The notes under the pieces are model-generated. The model searched no databases. It saw nothing but the letters and a program-made list of their open reading frames with translations, and had not been told where the DNA came from. A DNA stretch of 64,000 nt. Source: Halichoerus grypus. Lineage: Eukaryota > Chordata > Mammalia > Carnivora > Phocidae. Shown one piece after another: positions 33,045 through 43,489 of this stretch. The stretch's first letter is position 1; each line of letters opens with the position of its first letter. Both the position numbers and the translations under genes were made by a program. The DNA lies in the NCBI RefSeq assembly GCF_964656455.1, contig NC_135719.1, forward strand, positions 77,471,562 to 77,535,561. The letters are read 5' to 3'.

Positions 33045-33740
33045 AGGGAAAAAGACATTTAAATTAATCCACTTAAAAAAAATTAATTAATTCACTTATT
33101 TCCCAAAGTCCTATCAGTAACTGTTGTACTTATGTTCACAATTGTAGTAAGTATAAGGTTTCTTATTAAGCACATTTATTAACTACATGAGGCATAAGGT
33201 TTCTTGCTTATTAAAACAGCATAATGGTGTTTAACTTATATTTAATTGATTGTAAAACTATCCATATTTCCACATAATTTTTCCTGATATTTCCTTAGAT
33301 GCTAATTGTTATGTCCAAGCTATGTGATTAAAAGGTGGTACCTGGGAACTAAACTTTAGGCCACATTTTGGATGCCCGAGCTCTATAGCCTAGCAAGATC
33401 TGAGAATATTCCTGTCTTGAAAGCATTTTTTCTTCTAACTTCCCTCAAGGGCTTAGTGTCTCTGCTCTTTCACATCCATACTCAGGCATTCGGATTCGAC
33501 TTCGGGTGGGCATCCTCTCTGAATTCATTCCTTTTCTGCCTCTGTTGTGCGGCAATACCTTCTATTTTATTAATCAGACCTGGGTTTTAATAGATTCATT
33601 GTCTTTGAACTTTAACCTACTGGTTTTCCATTGTTCTGGTTCCTCTTTGGTTCATATTTTCTACCTCACAGATATCTCATATATGTATACACTGTTGTCA
33701 ATCCATATCGATGATTCCCTGGAATCAGTTACCACCATCT
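33045..33740. other. Unassigned sequence
   Basis: No repeat recognised. Two overlapping plus frames of 72 and 79 codons (33372-33745) are hydrophobic but have no recognisable features. Confidence 0.4.
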
Positions 33741-33849
33741 CTTAACTGAATTACTGCAGTATCACTGTAGTGGGAGGTCCGCTGGTTTACCTAACTCCAA
33801 AATGGTTTTCTCAGGTCCCCAGCAACTCCACCAGGGAAACAGAACAATC

Positions 33850-33960
33850 CGTGTCTGTATTACATTCAAACTGATCTTTTAAAAATGCAAATCTGATCCT
33901 GCCAGCCCCCATCTAAACCTCTCTTCAATTGCCTTCCAATGATATTAGATGAAGTTTAAC
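33850..33960 (+). mobile_element. L2 remnant, left part
   Basis: 'AAAATGCAAATCTGATCCTG', 'CTTCAATTGCCTTCCAATGA' and 'GATGAAGTTTA' match L2 ('…AATGGCTTCCCATTG…'). It stops where an L1 5' end begins, and L2-like sequence resumes at about 34700. Confidence 0.6.
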
Positions 33961-33964
33961 ATCG

Positions 33965-34691
33965 ATTTCCAGCCAAGATGGAGTAGTAGGAACCCAACGT
34001 ATCCTCTCCCTGAAACAACCAGAAAATCTGGTGGGGGGGGGGGGTGGAGGAAGTAGGCAGAGTCCAGCAGCCTCCCTGAGATGGGACAAGGAACTAAGAA
34101 TCCAGGGAAATAAGGTAAATAGAGCCTTCAGGAGAGAATTCCAGGGAGGATGGTGCTTGAGAGAGAGAGAGAACTCTGGAGGTCTCGAGAGGGTCCCCCT
34201 CAAGTGTTCAGCAGAATATGATCACTGCAAAAGTGTGAGGAACTGCTCTAGGCCAAGAAAAGAACGAGAGAAAAGAATTACAGGTACTAGCTGGTACTCA
34301 AACAGGGCCTTGTTTCCACCAGTCAGGCTAGAAAATTTAATAATTCATGGTGCATCTGGTAGAGAATTCAAAGGGTCTTGGCTCCAACAGTAGGAATAAT
34401 TAATTCCACACTAAACATTGCTCTGGTCCTATGTAAAGAATCTTAAATGCATGACCAAAATGATCAAACTGTTTCCAAGTAAAACTCATCTGCATCCCAG
34501 AACAAAACTACCTAAGGTTTATAGGAATACAAAATTATGAAACACCCAACAAGGTAAAACTTGCAGTTTCTGACATGCAATCAAAAACTATCTAGCATGC
34601 AAAGAAGCAGGAAGATAATTCTCCCTAATGAGGAGAATAACCAATCACTTGAAACCAAGTCAGAATGGACATAAATATTAAAATAAGAAAA
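33965..34691 (+). mobile_element. Old L1 5' UTR / ORF1-start fragment
   Basis: 'CAGCCAAGATGGAGTAGTAG' is the kind of start seen at L1M 5' ends, and 'CTCCCTGAAACAACCAGAAA' follows. Later 'GCAAAGAAGCAGGAAGATAA' and 'TAATGAGGAGAATAACCAAT' fit the region before ORF1. It includes a G12 run (34033-34044). It lies between two L2-like pieces. Confidence 0.6.
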
Positions 34692-34699
34692 TCACATCA

Positions 34700-34870
34700 T
34701 GGCTTATTAACACGGCTTATGTCCCCTAATACAATCTGGTCTCCAACTGATTCTCCCGCCCTCAAGTCTCCCCTCAACAGTCTATACTTAAGCTCTACTG
34801 AATTTATTTCAGTTCTTCAGAAACACCACGCTCTTTCTTGCTTTCACCGTTAACTATCTCCCCTGGCTGT
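34700..34870 (+). mobile_element. L2 remnant, right part
   Basis: 'CTCCCGCCCTCAAGTCTCCC', 'CAACAGTCTATACTTAAGCT', 'TTCAGTTCTTCAGAAACACC' and 'ACGCTCTTTCTTGCTTTCAC' follow L2 ORF2/3' sequence. Confidence 0.6.
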
Positions 34871-35104
34871 AAGGCTGGTCCATCCAGTGTGGTATGCAAG
34901 GAAACTGTCTAAAGAAAAAAAATTCCCAATTTGATGTGTTTAGCAATATCAATGGTGTAAATACTCCCACCATGACCAATTTCAAGCCATCAATGGTTCA
35001 ACAACCAGCTTGCAAAGTTCCTGAATTTTTAACTATCAACTCTCATGAGCTGGTACAAGCCTGCATTCATCCCTCCCATCACTGGCTTGCAGCCTAATCA
35101 CTCA

Positions 35105-35368
35105 TCCTCAGCTCTCAAGTTCAGCATCAGTTCCCCTGGGAAGCTTCCATGATCCTTCAAATGTAAGTTAAATATTCCTCCTCTATGCTCCCACGATACA
35201 CTGCACTTTCACCATTAAGGCACCAGAGGTATTCTCTCTTCTGTACTTGTCTGATCCATAAACCCCAAGAGGGTAGCTATGGGGCCCACCTTATTCATTA
35301 CAGTATCTGCACAGCATTAGCACAATAGCTAGCACGTAGGAACACTCAATAAAAATTAGCTGAATGAG
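35105..35368 (+). mobile_element. L2 3' end
   Basis: 'CCCTGGGAAGCTTCCATGAT', 'CTGTACTTGTCTGATCCATA', 'ACCCCAAGAGGGTAGCTATG' and 'TAGCACGTAGGAACACTCAA' with TAAAAATTAGCTGAATGAG follow the L2 3' UTR to its end. Confidence 0.75.
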
Positions 35369-35369
35369 C

Positions 35370-35915
35370 AGTAAAAAGGAGCATACTGATACATTCAAGA
35401 GCATAGATGAATCTCAAATGCATTATGCACTGTGAAAGACACAAAAGGCCACATGCTATAAGTTTCCATTTATGTGACTTCCTGAAAATGACAAAACCCA
35501 CAAATCAGTGGTTGCCAGGGGCTGGGAGGAGAGACAGGGAGGACTGCGATGGAATACAAAGAAACTCTCTGGGTTGATGGAAATGTTCTGTAGCTTGATA
35601 TTGTGGCGGGGGCCACGTCTGACTGCACACATTTGTAAAAACTATATGACTAAAAAGGTTGAATTTTAAGGGCGCCTGGGTGGCTCAGTTGGTTAAGCAA
35701 CTGCCTTCGGCTCAGGTCATGATCCTGGAGTCCCAGGATCGAGTCCCACATCGGGCTCCCTGCTCGGCGGGGAGTCTGCTTCTCCCTCTGACCCTCCTCC
35801 CTCTCATGCTGTCTCTCATTCTCTCTCTCTCAAATAAATAAATAAAATCTTTAAAAAAAAAAAAAAAAGGTTGAATTTTACTGTACGTAAATTGTATCTC
35901 AAGAACAGGAATTTA
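35370..35915 (+). mobile_element. L1M 3' end, split by a SINE
   Basis: 'AGATGAATCTCAAATGCATT', 'AGTGGTTGCCAGGGGCTGGG', 'TTGATGGAAATGTTCTGTAG' and 'TTGTAAAAACTATATGACTA' follow an L1M 3' UTR. The SINE at 35670-35863 splits it, and it ends as 'ACGTAAATTGTATCTCAAGA'. Confidence 0.85.
35670..35863 (+). mobile_element. CAN SINE with perfect target duplication
   Basis: GGGCGCCTGGGTGGCTCAGT head and CAAATAAATAAATAAAATCT tail. AAAAAGGTTGAATTTTA is exact at 35652-35668 and 35864-35880. It inserted into the L1M 3' UTR. Confidence 0.97.
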
Positions 35916-36059
35916 TTTTTTAAAAAAATAGTTGAATGAATCTGTCAGTGCTGGGGAGATAATGAAGAGCAAATTACATCCCAAACTTTTAACCAATTTA
36001 CAGCATAAGGTGGGGGGAGGGGGGCCAGCAGCAGAGGTAGAGGTTAGATAAACCCACTG

Positions 36060-36505
36060 GATCAGTTTCCAAGGGCTGCCTTAACAAAGTACCACACTCT
36101 GGGTGGCTTAAAACAACAGCAACTTCTCTCTGTTCAGTATGACGGGGTTGCAGGGCCACACCATCTCTGAAGGCTCCAGGAGAGGATCCTGCCTTGCCTC
36201 TTCCTAGCTTCTAGGATCGCGGACGATCCTGGGCATTCCTTACCTGATAGCTGCATCGCACTGTCTCTGTCTTGGCCACATGGACTTCCTCCTCTGTCTC
36301 TCTCCTCTGTGTCTCTATGCAAATTTCCCTCTTCTTTTAAGGACACCGCTCATTGGATTAGGGCCAACCCTAATCCAGTAGGATCTCATCTTAATTTGAT
36401 TATATTTGCAAAGACCTAATTTAAAAACAAAGTCATATTCACAAGTAGTGGGGGTTAAGACTTGAATACATCTTTCGAGGGGACATAATTCAATCATATA
36501 ACACA
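36060..36505 (-). mobile_element. MLT1-type LTR (ERVL-MaLR)
   Basis: Inverted LTR: 'AGGGCTGCCTTAACAAAGTA', 'CCACACTCTGGGTGGCTTAA', 'TCTTTTAAGGACACCGCTCA', 'TTGGATTAGGGCCAACCCTA', 'TGGGGGTTAAGACTTGAATA' and 'GAGGGGACATAATTCAATCA' follow the MLT1 order from end to start. A solo LTR remnant with no internal genes. Confidence 0.88.
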
Positions 36506-36509
36506 CACA

Positions 36510-37455
36510 AACAGCTGTGAAGCAAGGCAAAAATATGACAGCACAAAAAAGAAGTAGAAAGTGCTATGGCTTTGAAGCCCTAGGGGACTTAAGGGAGGGC
36601 CTTCATGCGATTTAAAAAATAGTATTTGAAATGGTCCTGGATGGAAGGATATGATTTAGGTCAGGAGACATGAAGGAGAAGATTGGGGCATCCTAAGCAA
36701 AGGGAAGAAATGCTAGAGGGTTATAAGACAGAGGCAGGAAAGGATGATAATCAGGAAGGAGTCCAATTTGATGAAAGCATTAGCTCTATGTGTGATACAC
36801 TGGAAATGTGGGAACCAGGGAGCAGGTGGTAGAATTCCTAAATAAGGAGGCTGTACTTCATTCAGCAGATGTTTTAGGACCACTGGGGGAGGCAGTGGTA
36901 AAAACAGCCCTCTTTTCTCAGCCCTGCTCAGATAACACAGTGAAGAGGTTCACATGATACTGAGTAAGGAAAGGGTAAGGTATAGGCAGGGAGAGGTAGG
37001 GGACCCCTGATTAGGCTCTGAAACTATTCCTATCAGGCAAAAGGCTAAGCCAGAATGATCAAGAGATAAGGGAACAGACAAGACCACCTGGCCCCAGATG
37101 TTAGGGAGTATTTTTCTTTGGTGGCTACATTGTAATCACAGAAAAGACCAAACCTCAAAGAAGTAATTCATTAAGGGTGTTATCAATAGTCCATGCTCAA
37201 ACCCAGAGGGCACAAAAATCTCAAGGCCACAAGCTCCCTCGTCAAGTTCTCATAAAAGACTGCCACCAAAAGCCCTCAGTGGCAACCCATTCAGGACCCC
37301 TCTCACTCTAGAGAGCTTCTTTCCTTTCTGCTCTCACCTTCATTTAATAACTTTCACTTCACCCTTTCGTGTCCACAAGATTCATTCTTGGATTCCGTGA
37401 GACAAGAACGCTGTGATCCTGCAACAATATGGCAAGGGACTTTCCTTTTTCTTTC
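36510..37455. other. Unassigned, possibly diverged L2
   Basis: 'GAAGCCCTAGGGGACTTAAG', 'GGCAGGAAAGGATGATAATC' and similar purine-rich strings could be very diverged inverted L2, but I cannot support a family. No gene. Confidence 0.3.
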
Positions 37456-37459
37456 TTTC

Positions 37460-37672
37460 TTTCTTTTTTTTTTTTTTTAAGATTTATTTGAGAGAGGGTG
37501 GATGAGAGAAAGAGAGCAGGGGGAGAGGGAGAGGGAGAGAATCTCAAGCAGACTCCCCCCCTGAGCATGGAGCCCCACACAGGGCTCGATCTCATGACTC
37601 TGAGATCATGACCTGACCCGAAATCAAGAGTTGTATGCTTAACCAATTAATGGACTGAGCCCCCCAGGTGCC
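37460..37672 (-). mobile_element. CAN SINE
   Basis: Inverted copy: T-rich tail, AAGATTTATTTGAGAGAGGG, AATCTCAAGCAGACTCCCCC, 'GAAATCAAGAGTTGTATGCT' and a head ending GAGCCCCCCAGGTGCC. The GCAAGGGACTTT / CGGAGGACTTTT flanks suggest a worn target duplication. Confidence 0.93.
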
Positions 37673-37679
37673 ACAACGG

Positions 37680-38012
37680 AGGACTTTTCAAATGTGACTC
37701 TTTGGACTGTTCACATCACCCAGGTAGCAATTACTGATGCCCAAACTGACTTTTCCCTACTGATCCAGAAAACATATAATAACAAAACTAGAAACAGCTG
37801 GAGGGGCCCACACCGTCTCGCTACTGTGTTTAATCTATTTCATTCATGTGCCGAAATACAGTTCCCTCTGGAAAATGCAACATTAATTCAAAGTGTTCGT
37901 ATTTATTTGCTTCAGTAAAAGCCTATTCTATTGTTAACTTGCAAGCTGGCATACAAAATTTAGTAAGATTTCTAATTTGTAGAGAAACTATTCTCTTAGG
38001 TAATTCCTCTTT
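37680..38012. other. Unassigned sequence
   Basis: No gene or repeat recognised. Confidence 0.4.
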
Positions 38013-38029
38013 CTAAAAAAAGTGTGCCC

Positions 38030-38222
38030 TTGGGGCACCTGGGTGGCTCAGTCGTTAAGCGTTCATCTTCGGCTCAGGTCATGATCCCAGGGTCCTGAGA
38101 TCGAGCCCCGCATCAGGCTCCCTCCTCCTCGGGGAGCCTGCTTCTCCCTCTCCCGCTCCTCTCTCGCTGTGTCTCTTTCTCTGTGTCAAATAAATAAATA
38201 AAATCTTTAAAAAAATAAAAAT
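38030..38222 (+). mobile_element. CAN SINE with perfect target duplication
   Basis: GGGGCACCTGGGTGGCTCAG head, CGCTGTGTCTCTTTCTCTGT, AAATAAATAAATAAAATCTT tail. AAAAAAAGTGTGCCC occurs at 38015-38029 and 38223-38237. Confidence 0.96.
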
Positions 38223-38239
38223 AAAAAAAGTGTGCCCAG

Positions 38240-39094
38240 AATGCAAACCAACTCATTTCTTTTAAGTTACAATGCTGAAGATCCTCGAACTATACTTAGG
38301 TTATTCTTCACATACAAGAACAAAGTCATGTGCAAATAAGTACACAGAATAGAGAATGTAATTGACGGCAACTCTACTGAAATTCACAGCAGAATGCCAA
38401 GGTCACAATTATTGCATGTACGCTCGCCTACCATCTGCATCTGTATTTAAGAACCTTTCCCCCCACTCCCCACCCCCTTTCTTCTAAGCCCTTTTCTAGG
38501 ACTATGCAATTTTAATTGCTCTATGGAAATGAGTCCTTGAAACCCTTTGGGATCCAGAAGGTCACCTCTCCCATAAAGCTACATTGTGTCTAAATGTTCT
38601 CAACTGTCTTAAATTACAGCAACTCTAGTGTGGAAAAGTGGATAGAGTTTCTGAAAAACAATTTTTTTTTTAATTTTAAATACAAAAAATCTGACTGCAT
38701 AGCCAGATAAGTCAATTAAATTATCACTTTGGTGTCATATTTCTTTCAATTGTAGTGTAATTTCCTTAAGGTCTAAAACTTGACATTCAGCTATAGTTAA
38801 CAACTTTAAATCAAATTCTAACTCTTAATTGTTTTATTTCATAAAGGGCAATACTAGCTAACTATTAATTACCAGTGACAAGCCTACCGTTTCCCCATCA
38901 GCAGGAACCATGAGATATCTCTCCTCCCTTCCCCACACAGATTCCCAGGGTTGGGGCGAGAAGGAGTCTGAGTTCTGTCCCTCAAACTGTATTTCAAAAG
39001 TAAATAGAGATCATACAAGGTAAGCTCTGATTTATATTTTTGGTGCCTTTCCTGACCTCAATTGAGAGCCTTGTTCCCTAAATTTTCCTGCTTC
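38240..39094. other. Unassigned sequence
   Basis: AT-rich, with a C-rich patch at 38460-38480. No gene or repeat recognised. Confidence 0.4.
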
Positions 39095-39534
39095 GCTTTA
39101 TTTCTTTAATGACAGCTTTATTGAGATATAATTCATATGCCACACAATTCACTCACTTCAACTGGACATTTCAGTGGTTTTTAGTACATTCACACAGTTG
39201 TGCAACCCATCGCCACGATCAATTCAGGAACATTTCATCATCCCAGAAGGAAACCTGCACTCATCAGCAGTCTATTTCCTCCCTAACACCAAGTCCTAGA
39301 CAACCACTAATCTACTTTTTTTTGTCCCTTTGGATTTGCCTAGTCTGGAGATTTCCTATAAATAAAATCAGACAGTATGTGGTCTTTTATGACAGCCTTC
39401 TTTCACTTACTATGTTTTCAAGGTTCATCCATGTTGTAGTATGTATCACTACTTCACTTCTTTTTATTGCCAGATATTTCATTGTATGGATATAACATTT
39501 TATTTGTCCACTCATCAGTTAATATCATTTCACT
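39095..39534 (-). mobile_element. L1M 3' end, inverted
   Basis: 'GCTTTATTGAGATATAATTC', 'ATATGCCACACAATTCACTC', 'CAGTTGTGCAACCCATCGCC', 'TTCATCATCCCAGAAGGAAA', then 'TTTGCCTAGTCTGGAGATTT' and 'CATCCATGTTGTAGTATGTA' are the complement of an L1M 3' UTR and ORF2 end. The 128-codon plus frame at 39109-39495 is antisense to the LINE and fortuitous. Confidence 0.88.
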
Positions 39535-39724
39535 TTTTTGAGATTTATTTGAGAGAGAGAACATGTGCATGCATGCGTGGGGGGAGGGCAGAGGAGAAAA
39601 TCTCAAGCAGACTCCCTGCGGAGCACAGAGCCCAACGCAGCAATCAATCCCAGGGCCCTGAGATCATGATCTGAGCCAAAATCAAAAGTCAGTGGCTTAA
39701 ACAACTGAGCCACCTGGGCATCCC
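39535..39724 (-). mobile_element. CAN SINE
   Basis: Inverted copy from TTTTTGAGATTTATTTGAGA to GAGCCACCTGGGCATCCC, inserted at the 5' edge of the inverted L1 fragment. It has the older 'TCAAGCAGACTCCCTGCGGA' type body. Confidence 0.93.
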
Positions 39725-40462
39725 CATTTTACTTTCCTTAAACCCAAACTGTGCTTGCTTTTAGACTTTAGGTAAAATAATTTCTGCCTTAGTCTTACAT
39801 GTTTATCTTTAGCATTCTCTCTTAGAGTTTAATGATCAATTTGCCTCCTACAACCTCCCAGAATTGCTAAAGCAATGTCACCTACTGGAGTCATTTATCA
39901 TTCTCTTGGTCACCAGATCTGAATTCCCTTCCTTATGAAATAAGAGTCCTCTTCCTACTATCAAAGAGAAAAATGTCAGATATTCCCTTTTCAATTCTCT
40001 TGCTCTAGGACATGGGCACACACACACACACACAAAAAGCCATATTGATCATGAATACTCATCCGTAGTGTTTGGGTCAAAAACTAATGACAAGAATAAG
40101 GGAGCACGCAGATTCCATTATTAGTGTTGGGTGGGGGCAACGATAGCCAACTTCTAAAAGGACAGGAGCAGTGTCCAGGGTTGGTAACACTGGTGTGGAT
40201 GGTACAAACCGCAGTGTCCTGTGCAGAGTGCCGGCAGCAAGCCCTCCCTGGTCAGCTCTGCAACATATCTCCTGGCCCTCTAGCCTCAACCCGGTTCTCA
40301 GGCACTTCCCGAGAGGCTGTGAGTGACCCAAACATTTCTCATACATTCCTGTTCTGCTTAAATTAGCATAAATCAGTTTCTGTTGCTTATAACTAAGACC
40401 TTGATTGATACAGTATCTTGATCCACTTAACTTCACATATTTTTGGCATTATATAATCTCAT
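39725..40462. other. Unassigned, with a (CA)n run
   Basis: Contains a short CA microsatellite at 40016-40034. The 119-codon minus frame (40077-40436) has no recognisable features. Confidence 0.4.
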
Positions 40463-40480
40463 TAAATATAAATTTCCTCT

Positions 40481-40697
40481 GGGGTGCCTAGGTGGCTCAG
40501 TCGGTTAAGTGTCTGCCTTCGGCTCAGGTCATGAGACCAGGGTCATGAGGTCGAGCCCCACGTCAGGCTCCCTGCGAAGCCTGCAAAGCTCCCTGCTTCT
40601 CCCTCTCCCTCTGCCTCTCCCCCCAGTGGTGCTCTCTCTCTCGCTCTCTCTCACTCTCCCTCTCACTCTCAAATAAATAAATAAAATCTTTAAATAT
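40481..40697 (+). mobile_element. CAN SINE
   Basis: GGGGTGCCTAGGTGGCTCAG head, a rearranged middle (CCCTGCGAAGCCTGCAAAGC), a long CT-rich stretch and AAATAAATAAATAAAATCTT tail. The TATAAATTTCCTC / TATATTTCCTC flanks suggest the target. The tail runs into the palindrome at 40692-40727. Confidence 0.93.
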
Positions 40698-40727
40698 ATG
40701 TAATATATATATATATTACATATATTT
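40692..40727. repeat. Perfect 36-bp AT-rich palindrome
   Basis: Starts AAATATATGTAA, has a TATATATATATA centre and ends TTACATATATTT; every position pairs with its mirror. It lies at the junction of a SINE tail and its 3' flank. Confidence 0.95.
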
Positions 40728-40804
40728 CCTCAAAGCACAGATGGGATCCTATGTAAGACACGTTTGGGAAATATATATATAACATTAAGACTGTATATTT
40801 TCAG

Positions 40805-40997
40805 GGTCACCTGGGTGGCTCAGTCGATTAAGCATCTGCCTTTGGCTCAGTCATGATCCTGGGGTCCTGGGGTCATGCCCCGAGCCCCGCATCAGGCTCC
40901 CTGCTCAGTGGGGAGTCTGCTTCTCCCTCTGCTTCTCCCCCCACTCATGCTCTCCCGCTCACTCTGTCACTCAAATAAATAAAGATCTTTTAAAAAA
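40805..40997 (+). mobile_element. CAN SINE
   Basis: GGTCACCTGGGTGGCTCAGT head, CCTGGGGTCCTGGGGTCATG body, CACTCAAATAAATAAAGATC tail. ACTGTATATTTTCAG (40790-40804) and ACTATATATTTTCAG (40998-41012) are the target duplication with one difference. Confidence 0.95.
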
Positions 40998-41046
40998 ACT
41001 ATATATTTTCAGTGATTCCAAAAAAATGAAAAAGAGACAGCATGGC

Positions 41047-41073
41047 ATATATATATATATTATATATATATAA
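41047..41073. repeat. (AT)n microsatellite
   Basis: Two runs of AT repeats joined by TT, forming an almost perfect inverted repeat. Confidence 0.9.
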
Positions 41074-41074
41074 A

Positions 41075-41275
41075 ACATGGGCTTTGAAGTCAGAAAGCAC
41101 TGCTTTTCATTGCTTATTTGCTGTGAAAACTTGGGGAAGTTACCGAAATACTCTGGGCTTCAATTTTCTCATTAGAAAAACAAGGATAGTAACACTCATT
41201 CTGTAGGACTTTTTCCAGAATGAGATAATATGTAAAACACCTTGCCCAGTATCTGACATGTATTCGATGCTAAAT
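41075..41275 (+). mobile_element. MIR
   Basis: 'GGCTTTGAAGTCAGAAAGCA', 'GGGAAGTTACCGAAATACTC', 'TTCAATTTTCTCATTAGAAA' and 'CTTGCCCAGTATCTGACATG' follow MIR from the tRNA part to the tail. Confidence 0.8.
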
Positions 41276-41279
41276 CAAC

Positions 41280-42377
41280 CTCTGTAGTCCCACCCTCCCA
41301 ACCTGCCCATCGCTCAGTGTCAAATCCAAACTAACCTCCTCCAGGAACTCCTTCTTCCAAAGCAGGGAAAAAGAAAGTAAAATTCACTCCTGGACCCAAT
41401 CCAACCAAACGCACAGACCCCAGTGAAACAACAACAGTCTTCTTTATGTTTATTGTACTAGTTAGCCTATTATCTTTCCTTTATTTCTAGTACATGGTCT
41501 TATATATATATATCTAGATTCTCAGCACTCATATATGAATTACTCTCCAGATATCCATGAAGGCACATATTAAGTTGTTAAACTTGATTTTATTAACACA
41601 ACTGCCCTAACAAAAAGAAAAGGAATCAGGGCAAATGTAAAGCCACTCAGTTCTCTAAGGAGGCAAGTCCAATTCCCCTGGACTGCTTGGTCAGCGCTGG
41701 AGCCAAACGCATGCATGTGCCCACTGTCCCGTGTATGTGACATTTGGGGGGCAGGGGGAGAACGGGTTAGCAGGGGCAGGGAAGACAGACACCGAAGCGG
41801 ACAGGGAACGTGCTCAGAGGAGGTGGAAGCCCCTGGGCCAGTGCCTCACGCAGAATATCAGACACAGCTGAGGGGCTTTCGAGTATCTGATCCAACTGTC
41901 TCCTTCTACAGACACAAAAAAATAAGGCCCGAATTTGTTGGCTGACTTTCCAACGTCAAACAACTACCGAGTAGTACAGCAGGGGTTAGGACCCGGCTCC
42001 TCTAGTCCATGGTCAACAGCCTTTTCCAGCAAAGTACGAACGAAAAGAACAATGATTACGGACTTGGAATGTCTCCCCATTTTGGCATCGGATCACTTCT
42101 GGTATCTAGAATCACAATACTGCAGACAGCATCAGGACATGCCCCTCCTCATCCAGCTCCAGTTCTTTGCGCACACCTGCGAGGCACCAAGCTCACTGGG
42201 CCCCTCCTCAGAGCTGAGACTTTGAACGCTGGAAAACGAAGCCGTGTGCTTTCCTCCCCACTCAGACACTACCTTTTGCAAGGGCAGCCGCCTGGGGCTG
42301 CCAACAATGACACGCTCTGGGGAACAGCTCAGAAGAAAGCCTGGGGTACAGAGGCCAGTTATTTTGCTTCCAAACTC
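41280..42377. other. Unassigned sequence, partly GC-rich
   Basis: 41700-42300 is richer in CpG and GC and has open frames of 76, 96 and 124 codons overlapping on the plus strand (for example 42009-42383), which look fortuitous: no domain, and the frames compete with each other. A conserved non-coding or exon function cannot be judged by eye. Confidence 0.35.
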
Positions 42378-42388
42378 GATTAGGCTTT

Positions 42389-42602
42389 ATTTTTCTAAGA
42401 TTTTAATTTATTTATTTGAGAGAGAGAGCAAGCACGCGTGAGCAAAGAGGAGGAGCGGGGCGGGGGTGGAGAGAATCTCAAGCAGACTCCCTGCTCAGCG
42501 TGGAGCCCAACTCAGGGCTCAATCTCACAACCCTGAGATCATGACCTGAGCTGAAACCAAGAGTGGGATGCTTAACCAGCTGAGCCACCCAGGTGCCCCA
42601 CG
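42389..42602 (-). mobile_element. CAN SINE
   Basis: Inverted copy from TTCTAAGATTTTAATTTATT to GAGCCACCCAGGTGCCCC, body 'GAAACCAAGAGTGGGATGCT' (older subfamily). GATTAGGCTTT (42378-42388) and GATTAGGTTTT (42603-42613) are the probable target duplication. Confidence 0.95.
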
Positions 42603-42759
42603 GATTAGGTTTTTTAAGTAAGATGTTGTTTAAGGGCTCTGTCAACCCTCTCTCTGCTCCATGTTTTTCACGTTTAAAAAAACAAAACTGTTAATCCTTG
42701 AAAACAATAAAGCCCTGGTAATATCCCTGCTGTGCTATCCTAAACCACAAAATTCCCAA

Positions 42760-43018
42760 CACCAAAATAAACTCTATACGGAGCAAAGACTTAAACATTT
42801 TTTTAAAAAGTGAAAGTGTTAGAAGAAAACATGGGTTTTCTAACCTTGGAGGTAAGGAAGAACTTTATAAAGTTCTACAAAATGCAATATGACTCCATAT
42901 GACTCCGTAAAATGTAAAGTGTCTATAGAGTCAAAAACTGTGGAGTCAGAAGACAAATAACAGTGTGGGAGAAATATGTGCAACACAGCAGATAAAAGAC
43001 TTCTCCACCTACTACAGT
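42760..43018 (+). mobile_element. Old L1M ORF2 remnant
   Basis: 'GAGCAAAGACTTAAACATTT', 'AGTGTTAGAAGAAAACATGG', 'AACCTTGGAGGTAAGGAAGA' and 'GTGGGAGAAATATGTGCAAC' follow degraded L1 ORF2. It meets an inverted L1 fragment at about 43020. Confidence 0.6.
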
Positions 43019-43019
43019 G

Positions 43020-43485
43020 TCACTTTAAAAATCAATTTTAAATTTTTCTGTGGTAAAACATACATAAAATTTACCTTTCTAATCATTGTTAAGTGTACAG
43101 TTCAATGGTATTAAGTATATTCACATTGTTATGCAACCATCAGCACCATCCATCTCCAGAACCTTTCACCTTCCCACACCAAAACCCTGGACCCTGTAAA
43201 CAGTAACCCCCTTTCTACTTTCTGCCTCATGGAATTGGGCTACTCGATGGACCTCGTATACATGGAATTATACAGTATTTGTCCTTTTTTGTGACTGGCT
43301 TATTTCACTTACCATTGTATCTTTCAAGCTTCATCCATGTTGTAGCATGGGTCAGGATTTCTTTCCTTTTTAAGGCTGAATAATATTCCATTGTATGTCT
43401 ATACCACATGCTGTTTATCCATTCATCCATGGATGGATGGTTTTTAGGAGGTTTCCATCTTTTGGCTACTGTGTACAAATCTTTT
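43020..43485 (-). mobile_element. L1M 3' end, inverted
   Basis: 'AAGTGTACAGTTCAATGGTA', 'CATTGTTATGCAACCATCAG', 'CATCCATCTCCAGAACCTTT', 'TGTGACTGGCTTATTTCACT', 'CATCCATGTTGTAGCATGGG' and 'AATATTCCATTGTATGTCTA' are the complement of an L1M ORF2 end and 3' UTR. Confidence 0.88.
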
Positions 43486-43489
43486 TTTT

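Noticed and set aside
39109..39495. 128-codon plus-strand open frame
   Set aside because: It is antisense to an inverted L1 3' end (39095-39534), so it is a repeat by-product.
42009..42383. 124-codon plus-strand frame in a GC-richer stretch
   Set aside because: Three plus-strand frames overlap here and none has recognisable features; GC-rich DNA lengthens chance frames.
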